Below, piece by piece: positions 30,001 through 37,810 of a stretch of DNA of 64,000 nt (position 1 is the first letter of the stretch; each line of letters starts with the position of its first letter). The notes under the pieces were generated by a model that ran no database searches, was not told where the DNA came from, and saw only the letters and a program-made list of their open reading frames with translations. The position numbers and the translations under genes are program-made. The stretch is from assembly GCF_014196915.1 (NCBI RefSeq), contig NZ_JACIEP010000001.1:62001-126000 (forward strand). Reading direction: 5' to 3'. This DNA comes from Dysgonomonas hofstadii. GTDB taxonomy: Bacteria; Bacteroidota; Bacteroidia; Bacteroidales; Dysgonomonadaceae.

Positions 30001-30273
30001 AGGGTCAGCTTTTGCTTCTTGGGTTGTATATCCTACATAGGAGAATATCAATGTTTCGGATCTGTTGGGGACGGAAATAGAGAACTTCCCGTCTACGTCT
30101 GTTACTGTACCTTTTTGGGTGTCAGATTTCAGTCTTATTGCCACTCCGATGAGCGCTTCGTTCTTCTCGTCGACAACTGTTCCCTTTACAAGTATTTGCG
30201 CACTGGCAATTGAGGGCAATACTATAAAGAAAGCGTAAAGAAACAGTTTAAATAAATCATGCTTTTTCTTCAT
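27073..30273 (-). CDS. SusC-like TonB-dependent glycan transporter (PUL2)
   Basis: 1,066 residues. Signal peptide 1-26 (ends ASAQ), carboxypeptidase-regulatory-like domain about 27-100 (GTVVDEKNEALIGVAIRLKS), TonB-box region LDEIVVIGYQDVRRR at 106-120, plug about 120-230 with LKDASATAIYGARGANGVIM, then a 22-strand barrel ending VNLNF. Imports oligosaccharides released at the cell surface by the PUL2 lyases. Overlaps no other real gene. The 160-bp gap before it is large for an internal operon position and may contain an extra promoter. Confidence 0.95.
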   Translation of the reverse strand: MKKKHDLFKLFLYAFFIVLPSIASAQILVKGTVVDEKNEALIGVAIRLKSDTQKGTVTDVDGKFSISVPNRSETLIFSYVGYTTQEAKADPDRPMNILLEEDSKFLDEIVVIGYQDVRRRDLTGSVGKANLEDMLKAPVPNFDQALAGRLAGVQVSSNEGMPGGAMNIVIRGANSVTQENSPLYVVDGFPVEDPAIAASINPNDIESLDVLKDASATAIYGARGANGVIMITTKKGKVGSMQISYDFNGGVQWISNKIKMMDAYEFVKLQAEMYPDEMTGLTLGYFENYNGKDYTLEDYRNIDQYDWQDMIFRDAWQQSHNLSLTGGTTEARYNASLSYYDQDGIVLRSNYNKIQGRMGLNLRKGKLSSNLSVNYNRAIQTGASPSQTSYSGMNNLFYSVWGYRPVTQPSVALSSLMDNIQDPSIETLNDYRFNPIMDLQNSYRKNYITNIQFNGFAEYEIIKGLRFKVSGTYATDNRRYETFNNSKTRYGYPGSTSGMNASLVTIEKNTWLNENTLSYNKIFNKNHNLKLVGGISLQESAQKYNSTSNTQLLFESLGMAGIKDGQGVPTITSSSDEESMMSYFGRVDYNFASKYYLTATMRADGSSKFDKDNRWGYFPSGSTAWTFSEESFFEPVKPVISNGKLRVGWGATGNNRIGAYDRFTLLERLVGTSGSYTTPAGIAHGVYPVGSNENSIGVVPVNLGNKDLKWETTTQTNIGLDLSFFNERISLTTDWYNKITSDLLIAVQLPLSSGYGTAMRNIGKVRNRGIEFTLNTENIKTKDFQWSSNFNIAFNRNKVISLAEGYDSYTSIATFDQNFNSQSSYIAKVGYPIGMMYGYLYDGVYGVEDFDQTGSTYVLKSTVPNFSGENNTQPGYAKYRDLNGDGVINGDDRTIIGKGDPKHIGGFTNNFTYKNFDLSIFLQWSYGNDIMNANKLMFENAFNKKKNLNQFASYADRWTFENQSSNIPVASSSPSNMVFSSRIIEDGSYLRLKTLSLGYTIPSKILKKAHISRMRVYVSAQNLYTWTSYSGYDPEVSIKNTALNPGLDFSAYPRAASFTFGVNLNF

Positions 30274-30433
30274 AAAAAAATGATTAAAGTTAACTTCCTA
30301 TTTTTTGTTAATTATTTCTATTCCGGATTTTTATATTGTAAATACCGGCGGTTAAAAAGTAAATATTCTCATAATAAAAGTATTGAGTTTGGAATGTATT
30401 CTTGTTTTCATATTATCTATCAGGTTTATTTTT
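30274..30433 (-). promoter_or_regulatory. Spacer upstream of PUL2 susC
   Basis: 160 bp, AT-rich. It holds an imperfect inverted repeat (CCGGATTT at 30323-30330 with AAATACCGG at 30340-30348, one bulged base), next to a TTAACC hexamer on the minus strand (30350-30355). No consensus -7/-33 pair was found. May serve as an additional susC control region, since other spacers in this operon are 16-51 bp. Confidence 0.35.
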
Positions 30434-31957
30434 TTATTTATCATAAGGAATGATATCGGATAATATCTTGTTTCTGTACCAAGGGTCGTCTGCATTTTTT
30501 AGTAATGAGGACATTGAATTGCACAATACATAAAATTCCTTCCTGTGTGCTTCTATCGATAGGTTATTCATCTGATAGGGGTCGTTCTTGTCATCAAAAA
30601 AAAGTATATCCTGTACCGAGTTATCTCTATCAATCGTGATTGCCAGCGTATAGCGCGAGGTTTTTATTCCTCTGGCAACAGGGAAATAACTCACTACATT
30701 TCCATCGTTGTCTGTTTCCCCGTCTATGTTTCTTATATATAATACGCTTTCCAGCGCATCCTTTGCACTTGTTTTATCCTGAAAAAATCCCGACAGATCT
30801 TTTCCTTGGACACTAACCGGAATCTCGTTTTTTAGTCCGGCCAGAGAAAGCAAGGTAGGCATGATATCTACAGGTGATAATAATAACGGGGATACCTTCG
30901 GCTTCAATACTTTAGGATAACGGATAATGAAAGGGACATTCATCGACTCGCTATACGGAGAATTTTTGGGATCAAGTACATGGCTAGCCATTGTTTCACC
31001 ATGATCGGAAGTAAATACTACGATTGTATTTTCATCTAATCCGAGAGATTTTAATGTCTGCAATACCCGTCCAAATTCTCTGTCTACACCTGTTACCGAT
31101 GCAAAATAATATGGGGCGCAGGCCTGTTTTTCCTTTAAATCCTTATTCACATTCGGACGTACTAACAGATGTTCTAAAGGAATATCTTTATACAGGTTAT
31201 AATCTTCTTCCTTGCAATCGTTTAACGAGCGATAGGGACTATGCGGCGGGTTGGCGCTCCAAACCAGAAAGAAAGGCTTATTTTCATCCCGTTTTGTTGT
31301 CAGGTATTCAATTATCTTATCGGCCTCGTGTTCGGGGCTCCATTCCTTTATTTCGTGTCTGTTTCCTTCGGTATCCCAGTAATGAGGTGATTTATGTACA
31401 TCATATGTGCCGTAAGAGTACCAAAAATCAAACCCATGACGGTTTTCGGGAGCTGTGTATGCGTCCCATACCGGATTTTGGCTCTCTACATAAGTGCCGG
31501 GAGCCTGAGGGTTGTTTCGTGTCGGATATTCGGCATGCAACTTACCAACATATGCACATTGATAGCCATTCAGGCCGAAAACATCGCTTATAGTAACGGC
31601 GTCTTTCCGTAAATTACTTATCGGACGGCTACTGTTACAATTGAGAGGCACACCGCTGTTGCCTGGGTACATGCCGGTAAGGAACATTCCCCGGTAAGGA
31701 CTGCTTAACGGACATATACTTTGTGCGGATGTAAGGACTACCGATTCTTTAGCAAAATTGTTCAGGGTGGGGGTATGTACCGGATCTGCTTTAAAATTCA
31801 CATATTCGCAAAATCCTTTTTCATCCCAGAATTGCATTGCCGAGTTTCTGAATTGATCGGGAAATATATATATGACATTCGGGTGTTTATTTGTTTGTGC
31901 AAATAAACCACTCGATAGGGTAACAAATGTCGTTGCTGTGATTAATGTTTTTTTCAT
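30434..31957 (-). CDS. Ser-type S1 family sulfatase (PUL2)
   Basis: 507 residues from the ATG at 31957. The frame is open for 39 codons further upstream, but the signal peptide (MKKTLITATTFVTLSSGLFAQ) starts at 31957, so that start is chosen. Metal-binding Asp34 lies in IYIFPDQF, and FTSDHGETMASH provides the second set. The maturation site reads SICPLSSPYRGMFLTG: Ser85-x-Pro87-x-Arg89 fits the (C/S)xPxR rule with Ser as the residue to be converted to formylglycine, as in known Bacteroides sulfatases. Maturation would need an anaerobic sulfatase-maturating enzyme, not encoded in this window. Likely removes sulfate from GalNAc or uronate of chondroitin-derived oligosaccharides; the precise position (2-O, 4-O, 6-O) cannot be told. 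Confidence 0.92.
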   Translation of the reverse strand: MKKTLITATTFVTLSSGLFAQTNKHPNVIYIFPDQFRNSAMQFWDEKGFCEYVNFKADPVHTPTLNNFAKESVVLTSAQSICPLSSPYRGMFLTGMYPGNSGVPLNCNSSRPISNLRKDAVTISDVFGLNGYQCAYVGKLHAEYPTRNNPQAPGTYVESQNPVWDAYTAPENRHGFDFWYSYGTYDVHKSPHYWDTEGNRHEIKEWSPEHEADKIIEYLTTKRDENKPFFLVWSANPPHSPYRSLNDCKEEDYNLYKDIPLEHLLVRPNVNKDLKEKQACAPYYFASVTGVDREFGRVLQTLKSLGLDENTIVVFTSDHGETMASHVLDPKNSPYSESMNVPFIIRYPKVLKPKVSPLLLSPVDIMPTLLSLAGLKNEIPVSVQGKDLSGFFQDKTSAKDALESVLYIRNIDGETDNDGNVVSYFPVARGIKTSRYTLAITIDRDNSVQDILFFDDKNDPYQMNNLSIEAHRKEFYVLCNSMSSLLKNADDPWYRNKILSDIIPYDK

Positions 31958-32117
31958 ACCCGGTATAGGATTAACAAACAAGGAAAACATAAGCGTTATT
32001 CCTGTTAGCAAATGTACTTTAGAGAATAGGATGTGATGTGCAAAATAATTTGAATAATGTCCATTATTGTCCAAAAATGTCAGGACAGGTAGGTTTTGCA
32101 GGCATTTAGTATATCCT

Positions 32118-33248
32118 TTACTTATTATTTAACGGAATGACCATATTCCAGGAGTTTGAGGCATTTTCAAATCCGCCGGGACCATCCATTGTAGCAAAAT
32201 AGATGAATGCAGGCTTACCGTTTTCAAAAAGAATAAACGGACGTTCCAGTTGCCCTTGTTTTTTAATCGTGCCATCTTCCCATTCTACTGTCAGTGAATA
32301 TGCTTTGGGATCTTTATCCATCATCCAGTTTATACCGTCTTGTGAATGAGCCATCACTCCGCCACCCCTTTCTCCTGTAAATCTGGCTACATGGTCTTTA
32401 AATATGATGTGATATCCCTGTTTATCCTTCCACAAGAAGGGATCTTCTCCTTCTCCCTGTTTTTCTACATCGAAGATGGGCTTTCCGTTATTGATCACAG
32501 TATATGGCCCTTCTATATTTTTTGCATAGGCCATTCCGATAGCCATATTTGAGTATTTGTCATTTCCAAGATAGGAGCGTCCTTTAAATACCATCATAAC
32601 TGAACCGTCTTCCTGCACAATGGGGGAAGGATTTGATGTAAGGAAGCTATAAAATGTTCCCGGCTGGACATCGAGAATCGGTTCGTCGAAACGTTTCCAC
32701 GGGCCATAGGGATTGTCAGCCACTGCAATACCTATGCGTTTGTTGGCGCGTCCTACAATACACCATTTACTGTCCAGCGTTAATTCGTCGTAATCAGGGT
32801 CTCTGAACGGGTGGGTAGAACCCATGTATATGAGATAATATTTCCCCTGATAAGTAAGGATACGGGGATTGTGTGTAGATCGTCCGTCCCAATATTCAGC
32901 TCCGCGTGGAGGAAGAGCGATATCACTGAAGGTGAATGGCCCCTGTGCCGAATCTGATACTCCATGTACGATTTCAGAAGCAACCATCCATCCGGGATGG
33001 AAAGGCAGACTTTTGGGAAACCGCGAAACATATATATGATATTTACCGTCTTGTGCTTTGATCACGGAACTTCCCCATATCCAATAATTATCCATTGTAA
33101 ATGATGGCTGACAAAATACTTTGCCTAAATTATGGAAAACAGGGTTCTCCGATTTCAATTTCATTTCCACCAGATTATCAATCTTCTGTGCCGCAATACC
33201 GCAACAAAAGAATGAAAATATGAGAAGAACCAGTAAGTGTTTTTTCAT
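32118..33248 (-). CDS. Five-bladed beta-propeller glycoside hydrolase-like protein (GH43/GH117-like)
   Basis: 376 residues from the ATG at 33248 (another ATG two codons upstream is possible). Signal peptide MKKHLLVLLIFSFFCCGIAA. The body reads as a clan-F type five-bladed propeller: WIWGSSVIKAQDGKYHIYVS, STHNPRILTYQGKYYLIYMG, NPSPIVQEDGSVMMVFKGR, GEDPFLWKDKQGYHIIFKDH, LERPFILFENGKPAFIYFAT. Asp/Glu at blade starts (EDPF, ERPF) are candidate catalytic residues. Sequence is not close enough to a family I can name firmly. Its place between the sulfatase and the HTCS suggests an exo-acting enzyme on a chondroitin-linked or other sulfated oligosaccharide, but this is inference. The gap to the HTCS gene upstream is 165 bp, so it may begin the PUL2 operon. 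Confidence 0.72.
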   Translation of the reverse strand: MKKHLLVLLIFSFFCCGIAAQKIDNLVEMKLKSENPVFHNLGKVFCQPSFTMDNYWIWGSSVIKAQDGKYHIYVSRFPKSLPFHPGWMVASEIVHGVSDSAQGPFTFSDIALPPRGAEYWDGRSTHNPRILTYQGKYYLIYMGSTHPFRDPDYDELTLDSKWCIVGRANKRIGIAVADNPYGPWKRFDEPILDVQPGTFYSFLTSNPSPIVQEDGSVMMVFKGRSYLGNDKYSNMAIGMAYAKNIEGPYTVINNGKPIFDVEKQGEGEDPFLWKDKQGYHIIFKDHVARFTGERGGGVMAHSQDGINWMMDKDPKAYSLTVEWEDGTIKKQGQLERPFILFENGKPAFIYFATMDGPGGFENASNSWNMVIPLNNK

Positions 33249-33419
33249 TTCCATGATATCTAATTTTATGCAAATAAAGCCATATAGAAAGGATCTATAG
33301 GGCTAATATAATCTAAAGATAGTCTAAAATAATCCAGAATATATTGCGGATCAGAAAATGAATAAGCTATGTAAAACATCGATAATGGTGGCAAATAAAT
33401 AGGTTTATTCTTGAGAACG

Positions 33420-36400
33420 CTAGAGTTCGTCCTCTTCTATGGTATCGCCGCGGTATGCCAATGGTGTAAGCTGGTATATGTCTTTGAAGCATTTACTGAA
33501 ATAGCGGGAGGAGTTGAACCCGACAATAGTAGATATTTCGGAAACACTAAGCCGCGGATTTTCTTTGAGTAATATAGCCGCTTTTTTTAATCTTATTATC
33601 AATATGAAATCATTCGGGGTTTTACCCGAAACAGCCTTTAGTTTGGTAAACAGATTAGAGCGGGACATACCTATTTCCAGAGCGAAGTCGTTCACCGAAA
33701 ATTCAGGATTATCAAGGTTTTTTTCCACAATCGCTACTGCTTTATTGAGCAGTTCCTTATCCAGGATATTGGTTGCAAGCATTTGAGGAGTCATCTGCGG
33801 TTGTTTCGAGAATTTCTCTTTCAATATGATCCGGCTGTTTACAAGGTTGTTGCAACGCGAAATAAGGATATTTACATTGAACGGCTTGGATATATAATCG
33901 TCTGCGCCGATTTTCAGCCCTTCCAGATTGCTTTCCACAGATGTTCTGGCGGTCAGTAGCACTATTGGAATATGGCATGTGTTCACATCGTTCTTTATTA
34001 TGCGGCATAACTCCGTGCCTGTCATGTGGGGCATTACAACATCGCTTACAATGATATTAGGCAATTCGGTCTTTGCTTTTTCCAGTCCTTCCGCTCCATC
34101 GGAAGCCGTTATTACCTGATAGAACGGGATAAAGGTATCATTCAGCATATTACGAAGCTCCTCGTTATCCTCTACAATCAGCATTTTTATATCTTTTTGT
34201 TGCTGATCTGGTAGAATATCCACACTCATCTCTTCCATAGACAGAAGGACAGGTGTAGATATATATGTATTATTCATCACAGGTTCTATATCGTTGATCT
34301 CTTCCCCGGAAAAATGGGTGTTGCCGAGTTTCAACCGAACGGAGAATGCAGAACCTTCATTCAATGCGCTTTCTACCTCTATTTCTCCATGATGCAGGTC
34401 TATAATATTTTTAGTGAGAGCCAGTCCGATTCCTGTTCCTGTATCTACTAGGTCCAAGTTTTGGCTCTCTACCTGATAGAAACGGTCAAATATGTGGCCG
34501 ATGTCTTCTACACCAATTCCACAGCCGGTATCTATGACTTTGAAAATAGCAGTGTCTTCGGTCTTGCTTACGGAGATGGTGATTGACTCTCCTGATGTGG
34601 TGTGTTTCAGCGCATTCGATAGCAGGTTGTTCACTACTTTTTGCATCTGTTTTGCATCGTACCACACTTCTATCGATTGCTCCATACTCTCAAACCGGAT
34701 ATCTACGTTTTTGGCTTTAGCATAACCTTCGAAAAGGAGGTAGTTCTCGTAGAGAAACTCAACTAGGTTATGCTGTGAGACGTATATTTTCATAAAACCC
34801 AGTTCCTGTTTCCTGAAGTTGAGAAGTTCTGTAATCAGTTCCTTCATTTGCAGGCTGTTGTTGTATACCTTTAGTATTTTATTGTATATTGTAGGTGTAA
34901 ATTGTTGAAATTGCAACAATGATTCCAGCTGACCGATTATCAGAGTAAGAGGGGTTCTGAATTCATGCGAAATATTAGTAAAGAACCTTAGTTTCGATTG
35001 ATTGAGTTTCTCTATATCTTCCAGGTGTTTATGTTCATATTCGAGTGAGGCTTTCAGTTTAATACGCTCTTTGTATGAATTAATCAGATAGAATAATATG
35101 GTTGCAATTATAATAATATAAATGAGGTATGCAATAGTTGTTCGATAGAAAGGCGGGTGTATTACTATATCCAAGCGGGCTTCCTGTAATGGCTGGTCAG
35201 GATTATTACTCTTGATAACAAGGGTGTAATTACCCGGATTGAGATTCGTATAAGTAATTATATTCTGGCCGTATACAGACGTCCATTCGTTAGAAAAGCC
35301 TTCGAGTTTATATACAATCTCATCTTTGTTTGCTTTTATATAATTGGTGGTAGCAAATTCGACACTGAATATAGAATGGCTACTCTGTAATGTGATGGCC
35401 GATGTCTGTGAAAAAGGTTGATGAAGTATGCCTGATTCGTCTCCTATCTCTATTTCTTTACTGTTGATGTATAGTTGCGAGAGAATGATATTGTATGGCT
35501 TCTTGGTAAAGTTGAGAGACTGTTCTTTAAAGGATACCATTCCCTGTACACCACCGAGAAATATTTCATTATCGTTGGTCAGGTAGAGTGCGTTCTCGTT
35601 AACAGTAGAGAGAGGGAAACCGTTTTCGATACTGTAATTATAGAACATTTTACTTTCTGTATCGAATACGGAAAATCCTTTGTTGGTTATAGCCAGTAAT
35701 TTGCCCGATTGCGATTCCTGCACATTGTATACGCAATCGCTGGAGAGACCGTTGTTCTTCGAGTCGAAATTGATAAATTTATCAGTTTCATAGCTGTACA
35801 TATCCAGTCCCCTTCCCGATGTGCAGAAATACAGATTGTTGTGTTTGTCTTGGGTTATACTGTTTATATTATTATTGCTAATGCTTCCGGGATTTGATAT
35901 GTCGTGTTTATAATGTTTCAGGACTTTTGTGCCCATATTGTAGGCGAAGACTCCTTCTCCTGCAACAGAGATCCATAGCATATTTTTATGGTCGAGGTAT
36001 AATGCAAATACATTTTTTATAAGGTTATTGGTATTTCCTGAAAACAGCGGACTGCTTTTTCCCGTTTGCGGGTCAAAAACAGCTACTCCATTACTTGTTG
36101 CCAGTATAAGCTGCCTATTATAAGGTACTATATCTCTTACAATATCGGAAGGTATAGATGACTTGTCATTCATATTATGGCGGTAGTGAGAAAACCTGTC
36201 TGTTTGCATATCTAATTTATTCAGCCCGCCCATATGAGTACCTAACCACATCAGGTTATTTTCGGGATCGTAATATATCGACTTCACATTATCTTCGGAG
36301 ATACTGTTTCTGCCGGGATGGGGCTTGTACCATTTAAAGACTTTGTCTTTTCGGTTATATACATTTAATCCTCCGCCTTCGGTACATATCCAGAGGTTCT

Positions 36401-37454
36401 GGTTTTTATCCTCGATCATCCGTCCTACAATAGCCGAACTCAAACCGTTTGCCTCGGTTTGTGAAGGTTTATACCATGTATATATTTCATATTCGGGGTT
36501 AAAGTAGTTGACTCCGCCAAAATAAGTTCCCAGCCACAGTGTCCCCTGATGATCTTTTATTATAGCCCATATAGACGAGTGAGTAAGTCCGTCCGGTTTC
36601 CCGTTAGCCAAATAATGCTTAAACTCTTTCGTCTTTTTATTATAGCAGTCAAGCCCGAGGAAGGTGCCTATCCATATATTGCCCTGATTGTCTTCGCAGC
36701 ACGACCTAACAAAGTCCGATTGGATGGAATTCTTATTTTGTGGGATATTTTTAAAATTAAAAACATTTTCTTTTGATATCAGATATAATCCATGTTCCCA
36801 GCTTCCGGACCAGATGTCATCATCCGAATCCTGATAGATACTGGTAATATTACTCTCGGATGATATCGGATGATTAAGCTTCATTGAACTTGTTAAAGTA
36901 TACAATCCCTTGTGCGACGTGCCGATATAGAATGTACCTTGATTGTCTATGAACAGGGCGGTTATTGATAGTTCTTTGTCCGGAAGTTCGTAGAACAAGT
37001 CAAATTTTTTATCTAATGGATTATAGGTGTAAATTCCATTTCCTCGCGCTACATATAACTTTTCGTGGAAATGGAGTGCTAATATTTCTACGTCTTCCCA
37101 CAGAGTATTGAATTTATCCGATTTTATATCGTATTCGCATAAGCCTTCTGTGCATAGTACATATATTTTGCCTTGTTTGTCCCCCGTTATACGCAGGATA
37201 TTATTGCAGAATAAACTGTTTGGGTTGGCTTTCTCCAGTTTATATGTTTTTATTTTATTTCCGTTGTAACAGTTCAGCCCTTCCCGTGTACCAATCCATA
37301 TAAGCCCGTATTCATCCTGATACATTGCGAAAACGGAAGTCTGCGATAACCCCTCATCTGTCGTTAAATGATGAAATGTTATATCCTGTGCTGTTGAATA
37401 AAAAGAAAAAGCACTGAAGATCAAGAATATTATTGTAATAGTTGTATGGCGCAA
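33420..37454 (-). CDS. Hybrid two-component system (HTCS) regulator of PUL2
   Basis: 1,344 residues. Signal peptide 1-22; two seven-bladed propellers of Reg_prop repeats (about 25-680; repeated NLWICTEGG, GLIWIGTREG units); Y_Y_Y domain about 690-765; one membrane helix about 775-795; HisKA with phospho-acceptor His830 (ISHEFRTPLT); HATPase (NNLLSNALKHT, DTGCGIG); receiver domain with phospho-Asp1138 (IIVSDVVMPHMTG); C-terminal AraC-type HTH about 1,235-1,335. All phosphorelay residues are present. The start is a TTG at 37454, preceded by CCTCCTTT on the plus strand (37459-37466), i.e. a strong AAAGGAGG Shine-Dalgarno; the next in-frame Met is 43 codons on. It senses a periplasmic oligosaccharide and activates the adjacent operon. 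Confidence 0.96.
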   Translation of the reverse strand: MRHTTITIIFLIFSAFSFYSTAQDITFHHLTTDEGLSQTSVFAMYQDEYGLIWIGTREGLNCYNGNKIKTYKLEKANPNSLFCNNILRITGDKQGKIYVLCTEGLCEYDIKSDKFNTLWEDVEILALHFHEKLYVARGNGIYTYNPLDKKFDLFYELPDKELSITALFIDNQGTFYIGTSHKGLYTLTSSMKLNHPISSESNITSIYQDSDDDIWSGSWEHGLYLISKENVFNFKNIPQNKNSIQSDFVRSCCEDNQGNIWIGTFLGLDCYNKKTKEFKHYLANGKPDGLTHSSIWAIIKDHQGTLWLGTYFGGVNYFNPEYEIYTWYKPSQTEANGLSSAIVGRMIEDKNQNLWICTEGGGLNVYNRKDKVFKWYKPHPGRNSISEDNVKSIYYDPENNLMWLGTHMGGLNKLDMQTDRFSHYRHNMNDKSSIPSDIVRDIVPYNRQLILATSNGVAVFDPQTGKSSPLFSGNTNNLIKNVFALYLDHKNMLWISVAGEGVFAYNMGTKVLKHYKHDISNPGSISNNNINSITQDKHNNLYFCTSGRGLDMYSYETDKFINFDSKNNGLSSDCVYNVQESQSGKLLAITNKGFSVFDTESKMFYNYSIENGFPLSTVNENALYLTNDNEIFLGGVQGMVSFKEQSLNFTKKPYNIILSQLYINSKEIEIGDESGILHQPFSQTSAITLQSSHSIFSVEFATTNYIKANKDEIVYKLEGFSNEWTSVYGQNIITYTNLNPGNYTLVIKSNNPDQPLQEARLDIVIHPPFYRTTIAYLIYIIIIATILFYLINSYKERIKLKASLEYEHKHLEDIEKLNQSKLRFFTNISHEFRTPLTLIIGQLESLLQFQQFTPTIYNKILKVYNNSLQMKELITELLNFRKQELGFMKIYVSQHNLVEFLYENYLLFEGYAKAKNVDIRFESMEQSIEVWYDAKQMQKVVNNLLSNALKHTTSGESITISVSKTEDTAIFKVIDTGCGIGVEDIGHIFDRFYQVESQNLDLVDTGTGIGLALTKNIIDLHHGEIEVESALNEGSAFSVRLKLGNTHFSGEEINDIEPVMNNTYISTPVLLSMEEMSVDILPDQQQKDIKMLIVEDNEELRNMLNDTFIPFYQVITASDGAEGLEKAKTELPNIIVSDVVMPHMTGTELCRIIKNDVNTCHIPIVLLTARTSVESNLEGLKIGADDYISKPFNVNILISRCNNLVNSRIILKEKFSKQPQMTPQMLATNILDKELLNKAVAIVEKNLDNPEFSVNDFALEIGMSRSNLFTKLKAVSGKTPNDFILIIRLKKAAILLKENPRLSVSEISTIVGFNSSRYFSKCFKDIYQLTPLAYRGDTIEEDEL

Positions 37455-37810
37455 TCAGCCTCCTTTCCGATAGATTATACTATCTGTGATAAAAATATTT
37501 TAGCTTATTCAGACTTACGATTAATAGATAAATAACAAATATAAAAAATAAGAGACATATATCGACATCTTGAGTTTTTTTAATACTCATTTCCCTCAGG
37601 AGCTACTTTTACTAATTGATAATTTGCAGTCTATCGGCCAAATACTGAGAATAATCGTTGAAGATAAGTTAATGCTTTTAAGCGTATGTCATAGAAACTG
37701 AGTTTTTCCATCCGGAAACCCGATTCCCTCTATGCGCTTCTAATCTTAATCCAATGGAGGAGAAAGTCTGTTGCCTTGCAACTTCACTGAGTAGTCAGGA
37801 TTAAAGTGTG
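37455..37810 (-). promoter_or_regulatory. Spacer upstream of the HTCS gene, 356 bp
   Basis: Holds the HTCS promoter region. TATATTTG, an exact -7 element, is on the minus strand at 37536-37543, but no TTTG lies 19-21 bp upstream, so the promoter call is tentative. A 5-bp dyad GATAG/CTATC occurs at about 37470-37485. The remaining 200 bp next to the regulator's 3' end are less AT-rich than usual spacers and hold no recognised gene; small inverted repeats (GTTGC-CTT-GCAAC at 37770-37782; ATTAAAG/CTTTAAT at 37800-37822, spanning the stop codon of the next gene) are visible. Confidence 0.45.

Noticed and set aside
31024-31593. A 189-codon plus-strand ORF opposite the sulfatase
   Set aside because: Covers conserved sulfatase core coding sequence on the other strand; no signal, motif or promoter.
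31958-32074. 39-codon N-terminal extension of the sulfatase
   Set aside because: It precedes the signal peptide and would bury it; probably untranslated leader.
37600-37800. Decayed gene or transposase fragment upstream of the HTCS
   Set aside because: Composition hints at former coding sequence, but all frames are interrupted and no motif can be recognised.
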